Below, piece by piece: positions 31,298-41,851 of a DNA stretch of 44,108 nucleotides. The DNA is from an uncultured Collinsella sp. (GTDB taxonomy: Bacteria > Actinomycetota > Coriobacteriia > Coriobacteriales > Coriobacteriaceae): NCBI GenBank assembly GCA_902475445.1, contig CABRZN010000006.1:1-44108 (forward strand). The letters are read 5' to 3'. The position numbers and the translations under genes were made by a program. The notes beneath the pieces are model-generated. The model did no database searches, was not told the DNA's origin, and was given only the letters and a program-made list of their open reading frames with translations. Within the stretch, counting starts at the first letter, position 1. Each line of letters opens with the position of its first letter.

Positions 31298-32815
31298 TTA
31301 CAGGTCGAACTTGGGGGCCTTGTTGTCGCCCTTGAGGTCGGCGGTGTCCAGGCGCATCATGCAGAAGTCTGCGTGGCCCTCGTCGGATTCCTCGTCCTCG
31401 GCATTCATACCGGTCAGGGCGGTCTGGTAGGGGTCGATGCCGTCGACCACGGTCACGTTGAGTTTTTCGCTCGAGGCACCCGGCACGCGGAAGGTGGCGT
31501 TGTCGATGGGCTCAATCGACACCTCGGGCGCGTGCTCTACCTGCGGCACCCACTCATAGGGCGCGCGGTAGGCTCGGTAGACCATGTTGGAGCTAAAGCT
31601 GGGCGCCGGTGCCTTAAAGTAGGGGCTCAGGTACTCCCAGACAATCTCGTGATCGGGCGTGACCTCGATCAAGTGGCCGTCGGAGCCCTCGGTGATAAGC
31701 GTGTTGCCGTTTGGCAGACGCTGGGCAGAGCTGATGAACGGCGAGTAGAAGCGGCTGCCGTCGGCAAAGGGGAGCCAGCCGGCCTCGAGCGGGGTGTACT
31801 GCCACGTGATCTCGAGCGTGATGGGGTTGAACTGCAGAATGCGCGAGTAGTCGCGGTGGACGGCGTTGGTACCGTCGGGCGCGATGGCGTTGGGCGCGTC
31901 GTATCCTGCGGCACCGCCGTTGTCAAAGACCAACAGGTCGCCCTCGCCGGGAAGCCCCTTGGGAATCATGTGGAAGTGATGCTGGCCGATAATCCAGCCG
32001 ATCTTTTTCTCGGCATCGCTGCCGTCAAAGCGCGGGCCGAGCTTCCAGACGATCTCGCCCGTCTTTTTGGAGATGATGGCCAGGATATTGGCGTTGCGGC
32101 AGTCGAAGATGAGGTTCTCGGGGGCAAAGCGCTCGTCACCGCGGTCGTACCACTTGTTGGGGCCGAGCTCCGAGACGCAATTGATGTGGAGCCAGTCGCC
32201 GCCGGCCTCGCCGCGCATGGACGGGTTGTTGTAGAGCGACTTTTTGGCCGCCTCGTCAAAGCCGAACTCCTCAAAGTGGTCGGCTGCGCGCCACTCCCAG
32301 ACGACCTCGCCATCCCAGGTGACCTCGATGACCTTGTCGTCGATCAGCAGCTTGTCGCTGATCTCGGGGTGATAGCTGTTCTCGTGCGTGAGGATGATGG
32401 TGTTGCCGCCGTCCGTGCGTGGCTCCAGGCCGGGGGCATAGTAGCCCACGGGCGAGCCCTCGCGCTGGTAGTCGTGGTGCTGACGCGCCTGCCAGGCGGG
32501 GTCCTTGTCCTCGTCGGCCACGAGCTCGGTGTGGTCCCACTTCCAGACGACGTTGCCGTCCCAGTCGACCTGCAGCAGATCGAGCTGGTCCTGATAGGCC
32601 GCCGCGCCGCCGCGTGCGCCCGAGGTGCCAAAGACCTGGCCGCCCGGCAGCAGCTTGTTGGGAAAGCCTCCCAAGCCCGCCCAGCGGTTGACTTCGCGAC
32701 CGTTCATGTCGATGAGCAGCGCACCGCTCGGGGTGGGGAAGATGGTGTAGCCGTTGTAGGCACGCTCTTTGTCGTAGACGAGGGTGCCGGTGGGATGGAT
32801 GCTCGGGTAGCCCAT
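31298..32815 (-). CDS. arylsulfotransferase (ASST) family protein
   Basis: 505 residues of the arylsulfotransferase family, a beta-propeller with repeated W-D-G-x-V-V-W strands (VDWDGNVVWKWDHTE, VTWDGEVVWEWRAADHF, TGEIVWKLGP, HEIVWEYLSP). His-containing blades such as QHHFHMIPKG and ENSYHPEI could provide the sulfate-carrying His. Known ASSTs transfer sulfate from aryl sulfates to phenols without PAPS and are usually periplasmic. No signal peptide is visible here, so this one may be cytoplasmic. The minus-strand ATG follows TAGGAGT. Its substrate is unknown. Confidence 0.85.
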   Translation of the reverse strand: MGYPSIHPTGTLVYDKERAYNGYTIFPTPSGALLIDMNGREVNRWAGLGGFPNKLLPGGQVFGTSGARGGAAAYQDQLDLLQVDWDGNVVWKWDHTELVADEDKDPAWQARQHHDYQREGSPVGYYAPGLEPRTDGGNTIILTHENSYHPEISDKLLIDDKVIEVTWDGEVVWEWRAADHFEEFGFDEAAKKSLYNNPSMRGEAGGDWLHINCVSELGPNKWYDRGDERFAPENLIFDCRNANILAIISKKTGEIVWKLGPRFDGSDAEKKIGWIIGQHHFHMIPKGLPGEGDLLVFDNGGAAGYDAPNAIAPDGTNAVHRDYSRILQFNPITLEITWQYTPLEAGWLPFADGSRFYSPFISSAQRLPNGNTLITEGSDGHLIEVTPDHEIVWEYLSPYFKAPAPSFSSNMVYRAYRAPYEWVPQVEHAPEVSIEPIDNATFRVPGASSEKLNVTVVDGIDPYQTALTGMNAEDEESDEGHADFCMMRLDTADLKGDNKAPKFDL

Positions 32816-33037
32816 GAGTGACTCCTATCTGTAAGGATTCGGTTCCCGATAGTCTACAACCTACTAAACACGTATGAATATATGGAATTGAGTTATTTGG
32901 GTATCGCTTTTTCAGAATGATCCCTTGAGGCGTGCGTTACGCGATTGTTTCGAAACGGGTGGGAAACACAACGGGTCGGCGATGCTCCTAGTATGCCTAT
33001 TCAACTGACTGTCTAATATATCTAGGGGAGGATCGCG

Positions 33038-36000
33038 ATGCAGGCAGATTCCGCTCAGCAGCAGGGCCTTTATCGCCCCGAATTCGACCACGATGCATGT
33101 GGCATCGGCGCGCTTGCCGATATCAACGGTGAGCGCCATCACCAGATTCTGGACGATGCACTGTCCATTCTGGTCAACTTGGAGCACCGCGGCGGTACGG
33201 GACTCGAGAAGAACACCGGCGACGGTGCCGGTATCCTGTTCCAGGTTCCGCATCACTTTTTCCGCAAAGAGGCTCAAAAGTGCGGCCAGATTCTGCCGTC
33301 AGAGGGCGACTATGGCGTGGCCATGCTGTTCTTCCCGCAGGACGACAAGGGCGTAGAGGATGCCCGTCGCGTGTTTGAGGAGGGCTGCGCCGAGGCCGGC
33401 GTGCCGCTGCTCTTTTGGCGCGAGGTGCCCGTCGACCCGCACGACTTGGGCGAGACGGCACGCGCCTGCATGCCCACCATTCTGCAAGCCTTTCTGGGCC
33501 GCCCCGACGACACGCCCGCCGGCGATGCCTTCGAGCGTCGCCTGTACGTGTGCCGTCGCACTATCGAGAAGAAGGCCGATGCCGAGTTTGCCCTGCGCGA
33601 CAAGATCTTCTACGTCTGCTCCATGAGCTCGCGCACTATCGTGTACAAGGGCATGCTCGTCGCCACGCAGATGCGCCGCTTCTTCATCGACCTCAACGAC
33701 GCCGCCGTCAAGACGGCCGTGGCGCTCGTCCACTCGCGCTACTCCACCAACACCACGCCCAGCTGGGAGCGCGCGCACCCCAACCGCTTTATCATCCATA
33801 ACGGCGAGATCAACACCCTCAAGGGCAACGTCAACTGGATTCGCGCCCGCGAGCCCAACCTGTACAGCCCCGTGCTGCAGCACGATCTTGAGCGCGTGAT
33901 GCCTATCATCAACCGCGAGGGATCCGATTCCGCGATTCTGGACAACGTGCTCGAATTCTTGGTCATGAACGGTCGCCCGCTCACGCGTGCCGCGTCCATG
34001 TTGCTGCCCGAGCCGTGGGACCACAACGACAGCCTGAGTGAGGAGCGCCGCGCCTACGACGCTTACCAGTCCATGCTCATGGAGCCGTGGGACGGTCCTG
34101 CCGCTATCGCCTTTACCGATGGTCGTACCCTGGGCGCCGCCCTCGACCGCAACGGCTTGCGCCCCGCCCGCTACTACGTGACGCGCGATGGCCGCTTTAT
34201 GCTGGCAAGCGAAGTGGGCACCATCGAGGTACGCCCCGAGAACATCCTGACGAGCGGTTGCCTGGGACCGGGCCAGATGCTCGAGGTCGATTTTGCCCGC
34301 GGCCGCGTGATCTACAACGACGAGCTGCGCGCCCGCTATGCCAAGGAAAAGCCCTACCGTGATTGGATTGCCGAGGAGACGCTGACCGTCGACGCGCTCG
34401 ATGAGCCCGCCGCGCCCGCGTCCGCCGAGGATGCCGAGGTGCCCGCCGCTGTGCGCATGGCCAAGCTCGGCTACCACTGGGATGACGCCGACGAGGTCGT
34501 GCGTCCTATGGCCCAGCAGGGCAAGGCCCCGCTCGCCTCGATGGGCATCGACGCGCCGCTGGCTTGCCTGTCCAAGAAGACGCGTTCGTTCTTTGACTAC
34601 TTCTATCAGCTGTTCGCTCAGGTCACGAATCCTCCGATCGATGCCCTGCGCGAGCACATGGTGACTTCGACCACGCTCTACCTGGGCAACCACGGCAACC
34701 TGCTCGAGGATTCCCGCACGGCCTGTCAGCTGGTGCGCTTGGAGCGCCCATTGCTCAACGATGAAGAGTTCGAGCATATCTGTGCCATCGACCGTGTTGG
34801 CTTTAAGACCCGTCGCTTCCGTGCCGTCTACCGCCGCGATGCCGGCGAGGGCGCGCTGCAGACTGCGCTCAAGCAGCTTGCAGAGGACGTTGAGGCTGCG
34901 GTCCGCGACGGCGTGAACATTGTGGTGTTGAGCGATCGTGCCGCTGCGGGCGAGGTGCCCGTGCCGTCGCTGCTCGCCGTGGGCTGCGTGCACAACCACC
35001 TGATCCGCGCCGGCGTGCGTACCTTTGCCGATATCGTGGTGGAGTGCGGCGATGCTGTGTCTCCGCACGACTTTGCGGCGCTGGTGGGCTACTCCGCAAG
35101 CGGCATCTATCCGTACAACGCGCATGCGTGCATCCGCGATCTGGCGGCACGCGGCGACCTGGACGTGACGGCCGAGCAGGGCATCGCCAACTACAACAAG
35201 GCTGCGACCGCCGGCATCGTCTCCATCATGTCCAAGATGGGCATCTCCACGGTGCAGAGCTACCATTCGGCGCAGATCTTCGAAGCCGTGGGCTTTACGC
35301 CGGAGTTCGTCAACGCGTACTTTGCCGGCACGGTGAGCCGTGTGGGCGGTATGGGTGTCGAGGACGTTGAGCGCGAGCAAAACGAGCGCTACGACGCCGC
35401 GCTCGCTATCCTTAAGAGCCCGGCTCCCGATCAGCTGCCCACGCTGGGCCTGACCAAGTGGCGCCCGCTCGGCGGCGAGGATCACCTTATCGATCCGCAG
35501 ACTGTCTACCTGCTGCAGACCGCCTGCCGTGAGGACAGCTACGACACCTTTAAGGAGTACAGCGCCCGCCTGCACCGCACCGGCCGTGCCGTGCGCCTGC
35601 GCGACTTGCTCGACTTTGATGCCAGCGGCCGCACGCCGGTGGCACTCGACGAGGTGGAGCCCGCGCTCAACATCGTCCGCCGCTTTAACACCGGCGCCAT
35701 GTCGTACGGCTCCATCAGCAAGGAAGCACACGAGTGCATGGCCATCGCCATGAACCGCCTGCACGGCCGTTCCAACTCCGGCGAGGGCGGTGAGGATCCG
35801 CGTCGCGAGACCCCGCTGGCTAACGGTGATTCCAAGAACTCCGCGATCAAGCAGGTGGCAAGTGCGCGCTTTGGCGTGACGAGCCGCTACCTGTGCAGCG
35901 CCTTCGAGATTCAGATCAAGATGGCCCAGGGCGCCAAGCCCGGCGAGGGTGGCCACCTGCCCGGCAAGAAGGTCTACCCCTGGATTGCCGAGGTCCGTCA

Positions 36001-37732
36001 GTCCACGCCCGGCATCGGCCTGATCTCGCCTCCGCCGCATCACGACATCTACTCCATCGAAGACCTGGCCGAGCTCATCTTTGACCTTAAGAACGCCAAC
36101 CCCGGCGCACGCGTGTCGGTCAAGCTGGTCAGCGAGGCCGGCGTCGGCACCATCGCCACCGGTGTGGCCAAGGGCGCTGCCGACAAGATCTTGATCAGCG
36201 GCCACAATGGCGGCTCGGGTGCCGCTGCTCGCGATTCGATCTGGCACGCCGGTCTGCCGCTGGAGCTTGGCCTTGCCGAGGCCCAGCAGACGCTGCTGCA
36301 AAACGGCCTGCGCTCGCGCGTGGTGCTCGAGGCCGACGGTAAGCTCATGGACGGCACCGATGTTGCCGTCGCCTGCCTGCTGGGCGCCGAGGAGTTTGGC
36401 TTTGCGACCATGCCGCTCATCTCGATGGGCTGCCTCATGCAGCGTGACTGCCAGCAGGATACCTGCCCCGCCGGCATCGCCACGCAAAACTGCCGCTTGC
36501 GTCGCGGCTTCCGCGGCAAGCCCGAGCACGTCGAGCACTTTATGCTCTTTGTTGCCGAGCAACTGCGCGAGGTCATGGCGAGCCTGGGCTTCCGCACCGT
36601 CGACGAGATGGTCGGCCATCCCGAGTGCTTGCGCCAGATCGAGGTCCCGGGCAACCGCAAGGCTAACCTGCTCGATCTGACGCCCGTGCTGGCAAGCGCG
36701 ACCTGCGAGTTCGGTGCCCACATCCCGGGTGCCGACGGCCGTCAATTCCTGCCCCAGATGGCCGCGGACAGCGAGCTCGACAAGACGCTCGACTCCACGC
36801 TGTTTGTGCCCTACACGGCCGACGCCCGCGCACATCTGCGTCCGATTCGCTTCCGCGCCGATATCGCCAACGTCAACCGTTGCGTGGGCACCATCCTGGG
36901 CAACGCGGTGACCAAGGCGCATCCCGAGGGCTTGCCCGCCGGCTCCATCACCATCGATTGCGATGGTTCGGCCGGTCAGAGCTTTGGCGCCTTCCTGCCG
37001 CGCGGCATTACGCTCAACGTGTGCGGCGACGCCAACGATTACTTTGGCAAGGGCCTTTCGGGCGGCGAGGTGTCGGTGCGCCCCAACCCGCATGCGACCT
37101 ACAAGTTCGACGAGAACATCATCGTGGGCAACGTTGCGTTCTTTGGCGCTACGAGCGGCCGCGGCTTCATTAACGGTCTGGCGGGCCAGCGCTTTGGCGT
37201 ACGCAACTCCGGTGCCACCGTGGTGGTCGAGGGCTGCGGCAACCATGGCTGCGAGTACATGACGGGCGGTCTGGCGCTCATCTTGGGCGAGGTCGGACAG
37301 AACTTCGCTGCTGGCATGACGGGCGGCGTGGCTTATGTCTTTGACCAGTACGGCACGCTCGATGCCCGCGTGAACCACGAGAGCGTTGAGCTCAAGGCCC
37401 CGACTGCCGGCGAGCTGGAGCAGGTCCGTGCGCTCATCCAGGAGCACGTGGACGCGACGCAGAGCCCGCGCGGCATCAAGCTGCTCTACAGCTTTGAGAC
37501 GATGAGCAAGCACTTTGTGAAGGTCATTCCGACCGAGTACGAGCGTGTGCTGGCGATTGTCGCCGCCGCCGAGGCCGTCGGCAAGACGCATGCGCAGGCC
37601 GAGGAGCTGGCGTTTGACATTGTGACCGGTCGCGCCGACGCTGCCGATGTCGCTCGCTTTGATGTGGCGGGTGGTGTCGCTGGCGCTGTGCCCGCCGCCA
37701 GCTCTGTTGCTTCGACCAAGAAGGAGGCGTAA
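33038..37732 (+). CDS. gltB: glutamate synthase, large subunit
   Basis: 1564 residues. An N-terminal class II glutaminase domain begins after a short pro-segment with the nucleophile expected at Cys21 (HDACGIGALA). A central linker domain, the FMN synthase domain (NTGAMSYGSISKEAHE, GRSNSGEGGEDP, LISPPPHHDIYSIEDLAELI, SGHNGGSGAA) and the 3Fe-4S site C1132-x5-C1138-x4-C1143 follow. The C-terminal beta-helix has the GG-rich repeats (GDANDYFGKGLSGGE, GNHGCEYMTGG). It makes two glutamates from glutamine and 2-oxoglutarate. The ATG has GGGGAGG upstream. The C-terminal ~70 residues are Ala-rich. The partner gltD follows five bases downstream. The divergent arylsulfotransferase gene shares the 222-base promoter region. 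Confidence 0.97.
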   Translation: MQADSAQQQGLYRPEFDHDACGIGALADINGERHHQILDDALSILVNLEHRGGTGLEKNTGDGAGILFQVPHHFFRKEAQKCGQILPSEGDYGVAMLFFPQDDKGVEDARRVFEEGCAEAGVPLLFWREVPVDPHDLGETARACMPTILQAFLGRPDDTPAGDAFERRLYVCRRTIEKKADAEFALRDKIFYVCSMSSRTIVYKGMLVATQMRRFFIDLNDAAVKTAVALVHSRYSTNTTPSWERAHPNRFIIHNGEINTLKGNVNWIRAREPNLYSPVLQHDLERVMPIINREGSDSAILDNVLEFLVMNGRPLTRAASMLLPEPWDHNDSLSEERRAYDAYQSMLMEPWDGPAAIAFTDGRTLGAALDRNGLRPARYYVTRDGRFMLASEVGTIEVRPENILTSGCLGPGQMLEVDFARGRVIYNDELRARYAKEKPYRDWIAEETLTVDALDEPAAPASAEDAEVPAAVRMAKLGYHWDDADEVVRPMAQQGKAPLASMGIDAPLACLSKKTRSFFDYFYQLFAQVTNPPIDALREHMVTSTTLYLGNHGNLLEDSRTACQLVRLERPLLNDEEFEHICAIDRVGFKTRRFRAVYRRDAGEGALQTALKQLAEDVEAAVRDGVNIVVLSDRAAAGEVPVPSLLAVGCVHNHLIRAGVRTFADIVVECGDAVSPHDFAALVGYSASGIYPYNAHACIRDLAARGDLDVTAEQGIANYNKAATAGIVSIMSKMGISTVQSYHSAQIFEAVGFTPEFVNAYFAGTVSRVGGMGVEDVEREQNERYDAALAILKSPAPDQLPTLGLTKWRPLGGEDHLIDPQTVYLLQTACREDSYDTFKEYSARLHRTGRAVRLRDLLDFDASGRTPVALDEVEPALNIVRRFNTGAMSYGSISKEAHECMAIAMNRLHGRSNSGEGGEDPRRETPLANGDSKNSAIKQVASARFGVTSRYLCSAFEIQIKMAQGAKPGEGGHLPGKKVYPWIAEVRQSTPGIGLISPPPHHDIYSIEDLAELIFDLKNANPGARVSVKLVSEAGVGTIATGVAKGAADKILISGHNGGSGAAARDSIWHAGLPLELGLAEAQQTLLQNGLRSRVVLEADGKLMDGTDVAVACLLGAEEFGFATMPLISMGCLMQRDCQQDTCPAGIATQNCRLRRGFRGKPEHVEHFMLFVAEQLREVMASLGFRTVDEMVGHPECLRQIEVPGNRKANLLDLTPVLASATCEFGAHIPGADGRQFLPQMAADSELDKTLDSTLFVPYTADARAHLRPIRFRADIANVNRCVGTILGNAVTKAHPEGLPAGSITIDCDGSAGQSFGAFLPRGITLNVCGDANDYFGKGLSGGEVSVRPNPHATYKFDENIIVGNVAFFGATSGRGFINGLAGQRFGVRNSGATVVVEGCGNHGCEYMTGGLALILGEVGQNFAAGMTGGVAYVFDQYGTLDARVNHESVELKAPTAGELEQVRALIQEHVDATQSPRGIKLLYSFETMSKHFVKVIPTEYERVLAIVAAAEAVGKTHAQAEELAFDIVTGRADAADVARFDVAGGVAGAVPAASSVASTKKEA

Positions 37733-37737
37733 GTGCC

Positions 37738-39219
<1,482 letters not shown>

Positions 39220-39236
39220 AGTAGTCATTTAAGAAC

Positions 39237-39278
39237 GTCCCCAATGACTAGCCATTTTTTTGTCTAGTCGTTGGGGAC
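39237..39278. repeat. 15-bp-arm hairpin after gltD
   Basis: GTCCCCAATGACTAG (39237-39251) pairs with CTAGTCGTTGGGGAC (39264-39278) with one mismatch. The T-run is in the loop (CCATTTTTTTGT) and not after the stem, so it is not a standard terminator. Its GTCCCC edge resembles the GGGGAC edges of the 31058 and 43885 elements. Confidence 0.7.
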
Positions 39279-39573
39279 ACTCTTTGCGAGTAATTTGCTC
39301 GTTTGTCGACGTGCGGGTGTTCATTTGTCGACTTCTTGGGCTGTGGTCACCTGTTGTTTCTGTGGTGGCTGCGGGCATCTGGCTCAAAAGGGCGGGTTGG
39401 CCGTCGATGTTTACCTGCGGTTTTGTTGCGGCACGCATTTTCGGTCAAGCTTTTCGTCAAGTGTTTGGTCAGCATCTGGTTTGCAGCCGGAGGCCTATTT
39501 TGCCCGCGCTGGTCGTGGCTGCCCACCCTCCTCGTAAGCTCAAATTGAGGTCCATCAGTTTGAGGAGGATGCC
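39279..39573. other. intergenic region with short direct repeats
   Basis: No gene is supported here. TTTGTCGAC occurs twice (39302-39310 and 39324-39332), 22 bases apart, about two DNA turns. A run at 39438-39472 holds three degenerate tandem copies of a 12-13 base unit (TTTTCGGTCAAGC, TTTTCGTCAAGTG, TTTGGTCAGC). The ribosome site GAGGAGG precedes the gene at 39574. Confidence 0.4.
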
Positions 39574-40281
39574 ATGACTGACCACGCTTTTGACCGAGCA
39601 GAGCTGGCTGAAGCCGTCGGCAACGATATTGCCGACATGGCTCACTTTTGGATGCTGCGGAAGTTTCAATTCCTGGAGCCGGCGCGCGAACAGTTCGAGA
39701 TCATTGTCGACCCGTGGCTCAGCTATTGCGCCGAGCCTTCGCAAAACGAAATCATGGCCTACAACATGGCGTTTACCGATTGGCTGCTCTTCGAGCGCCC
39801 CTATCGCCATGGTGCGACCTTGCTGGAGCTGTATGTTGAGGAACCGCCAACGTCAATTTTGCCCGCTTCGCTCGAGCGACTTAAGCAGGTACGCGACACG
39901 CAGTATTTCTCGCGCTTTGGCATTTTGGACAAGGATCCTGCGAACGGCATGGTTGCGCTGAAGGATACGCGCACCGACCGCCGTTTTGACGTCTACGACC
40001 CTCACATCGTGCAAAAGGAGCATTGGAGTGATGGTGCCATCGCGGTACGCCTCGCGTGCGTGGATGATGTCTGGCTGACGGCGGGGCAGCTCTATCTGTA
40101 TGACATTGCGCGCCTGAGCGACACGGCGGTCGATGGGCCGGGCGCGGTGCATCCGGAGGACCTGCAGGACGGTTTTGACACCTCGTGCATCAGCTTCTTC
40201 TTGCGTCTGGTCCGCGACATCATGGGCGCCCAGGGGCGGTACGTAAAGTCCCTCAACATCTACGAACAGGAATGGGGGTAG
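39574..40281 (+). CDS. hypothetical cytoplasmic protein
   Basis: 235 residues, no signal peptide or membrane helix. The protein is rich in aromatic and acidic residues (HFWMLRKFQFLEPAREQFE, VDPWLSYCAEPSQNE, FTDWLLFERPYRHG), with a central beta-rich stretch (YDPHIVQKEHWSDGAIAVRL). No family is recognised. GAGGAGG precedes the ATG. A two-hairpin repeat unit lies 41 bases after its stop. Confidence 0.75.
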   Translation: MTDHAFDRAELAEAVGNDIADMAHFWMLRKFQFLEPAREQFEIIVDPWLSYCAEPSQNEIMAYNMAFTDWLLFERPYRHGATLLELYVEEPPTSILPASLERLKQVRDTQYFSRFGILDKDPANGMVALKDTRTDRRFDVYDPHIVQKEHWSDGAIAVRLACVDDVWLTAGQLYLYDIARLSDTAVDGPGAVHPEDLQDGFDTSCISFFLRLVRDIMGAQGRYVKSLNIYEQEWG

Positions 40282-40321
40282 GGGATGGGCGGTTGTCGCC
40301 TGCCTTGCCTTCTGCCCTTTT

Positions 40322-40377
40322 GTCTCGATCTGTAACGTTTGGGGACAAAAACCAGTCTATCTGTTACAGATCGAGAC
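40322..40377. repeat. 57-nt-class palindromic repeat, copy D (first hairpin of a pair)
   Basis: GTCTCGATCTGTAAC (40322-40336) pairs perfectly with GTTACAGATCGAGAC (40363-40377). The left flank TTTT and the following GTTT are shared with copy F. Confidence 0.92.
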
Positions 40378-40401
40378 GTTTGGCACCTGGCTGGGGGGAA
40401 T

Positions 40402-40458
40402 GTCTCAATCTGTAACATCTACAGTCCAAAAATCGTTCTTCTTGTTACAGATCAAGAC
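40402..40458. repeat. 57-nt palindromic repeat, copy E (second hairpin of a pair)
   Basis: GTCTCAATCTGTAAC (40402-40416) pairs with GTTACAGATCAAGAC (40444-40458). It starts 80 bases after copy D and ends 20 bases before the nuclease start. Flank GAAT and following ATC are shared with copy G. Confidence 0.92.
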
Positions 40459-40478
40459 GTTTGTCGGTGGAGGCAACG

Positions 40479-41555
40479 GTGACGATGGTCCATTTGTCCG
40501 ATGTGGTGGTGATGGAAGTGTCTAATACCGTTTTCAAGCACAAGCATACGACTCGCAACACGTTGGCGCGGAATAGGATGCTCGCGCGACTCACGGAGGC
40601 GACCGAGCAAGGTGCGCTGCTCGCAACGCATGACAATGCCGAGCTCATGTGGCTGCGGCGTCATGTTGGAACCGACGATATCGCGGAACCCGAGCCGTAT
40701 TTGTTCTGCTTTCAACATGATTGGGATGCGCTGACGCCGACGGAGCGAGCGCTGCGGGCCATCAAAGGGCTTGCGGAGTTTCATCCCGATTGGGCGTTTT
40801 GGGGCTATGACGCGGCACTTTTGTGGGGTCTGGAGGTGCCGAATGATCTGCTTGGGCCACGATATCTTGTTAAGACAGGTTGCTCGGTGCCGCTGAGTGC
40901 AGGATGTCGGCTGTTGCGTCCGCAGGCGGCGGGCGCACTTGAACAAGTCGACGGCGTGCGGGTGACGTCGTTTTGGCGCACGGTGGAGGATTGCCTACTG
41001 CGTGCACCGTTCTCCTACGGGTTGGCGATTGCCGATTCTGCACTGCGGGCGAAAGGCGTATCACGTGGGGATTTGTGCGAGCGCCTCCGCGCCGATTGCG
41101 AGGGCAGGCGAGGGTATCGCAGGGCACAGGTGATTGCGTCGTATGCGGACGGGCTGTCTGAAAACGGCGGCGAGTCTCGGTTCCGAGCATTCTTTATTGC
41201 GTACGGCTTTCCGGTTCCGGAGCTGCAGGTGGAGTTTCGCGACCCGCTCGATCCGAGCCAGGTGTTTCGCGTCGACTATTTTTGGCGGCTCGAGGACGGG
41301 ACGTGTGTCATCGGCGAGCTCGACGGAAAGGTGAAGTATACCTTGCAGAGCGGCGAGGGTCGGGAGTCGGTCGACCCATTCGTGGCAGAGCGTCAGCGGG
41401 AATCTCATCTGACAATGCTCGGGCATAAGGTGCTTCGGTTTACGTTTGATGAGCTCAAGAATCCGGGGAAGCTGATCGAGAAAATGAGGCTGGCGGGTAT
41501 TCCTCGGCAGGTTGAATTGGCTGAGGAGTGGAGATGCCAGTGGTATGGGCGCTGA
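40479..41555 (+). CDS. DUF559/AbiEi-like protein with a PD-(D/E)xK nuclease-type C-terminus
   Basis: 358 residues. The first two thirds look like AbiEi-type proteins (WAFWGYDAALLWGLEVP, VRVTSFWRTVEDCLL). The C-terminal third matches DUF559/Vsr-type nuclease folds, with Glu232 (GESRFRAFF), Asp266 (RVDYFW) and E280-LDG-K284 as candidate metal-binding residues. AbiEi proteins are often antitoxins or regulators; the nuclease tail suggests DNA cleavage. No toxin gene is next to it. It is bracketed by two-hairpin palindromic units 20 bases upstream and 8 bases downstream. The GTG at 40479 lies five bases after GGAGG; an ATG at 40485 and a TTG at 40461 are alternatives. Confidence 0.72.
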   Translation: MTMVHLSDVVVMEVSNTVFKHKHTTRNTLARNRMLARLTEATEQGALLATHDNAELMWLRRHVGTDDIAEPEPYLFCFQHDWDALTPTERALRAIKGLAEFHPDWAFWGYDAALLWGLEVPNDLLGPRYLVKTGCSVPLSAGCRLLRPQAAGALEQVDGVRVTSFWRTVEDCLLRAPFSYGLAIADSALRAKGVSRGDLCERLRADCEGRRGYRRAQVIASYADGLSENGGESRFRAFFIAYGFPVPELQVEFRDPLDPSQVFRVDYFWRLEDGTCVIGELDGKVKYTLQSGEGRESVDPFVAERQRESHLTMLGHKVLRFTFDELKNPGKLIEKMRLAGIPRQVELAEEWRCQWYGR

Positions 41556-41563
41556 GAGGTTTT

Positions 41564-41620
41564 GTCTCGATCTGTAACGTTTAGAGGTTGTTTGAGCTCG
41601 TAATTGTTACAGATCGAGAC
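41564..41620. repeat. 57-nt palindromic repeat, copy F (first hairpin of a pair)
   Basis: GTCTCGATCTGTAAC (41564-41578) pairs perfectly with GTTACAGATCGAGAC (41606-41620). It begins eight bases after the nuclease stop codon. Confidence 0.92.
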
Positions 41621-41644
41621 AAGCCGGTGAAACGTCGACCGAAT

Positions 41645-41701
41645 GTCTCGATCTGTAACATCAAGGGGCCCAATAACCCTGTACCTGTTACAGATCGAGA
41701 C
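41645..41701. repeat. 57-nt palindromic repeat, copy G (second hairpin of a pair)
   Basis: GTCTCGATCTGTAAC (41645-41659) pairs perfectly with GTTACAGATCGAGAC (41687-41701); AGGG/CCCT forms an inner stem. It starts 81 bases after copy F. Confidence 0.92.
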
Positions 41702-41851
41702 ATTTCCCTGGTGTCGCTGGGGTGGGACTGCAACGTGTTCCGTCTCCCCACATCCCCTCTTCCTTCCGTTAACCGATGCGTCTGCAGCAATCCAGCGGGA
41801 CTAGGTGATAATGGACAAATGTTCAAGTTAATCGTGAGGGAGGAGCTCGAT

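Noticed and set aside
41588..41851. An 88-codon N-terminal extension of the amidohydrolase
   Set aside because: This part of the frame runs through palindromic repeats F and G and does not look like protein. A strong ribosome site precedes the ATG at 41852.
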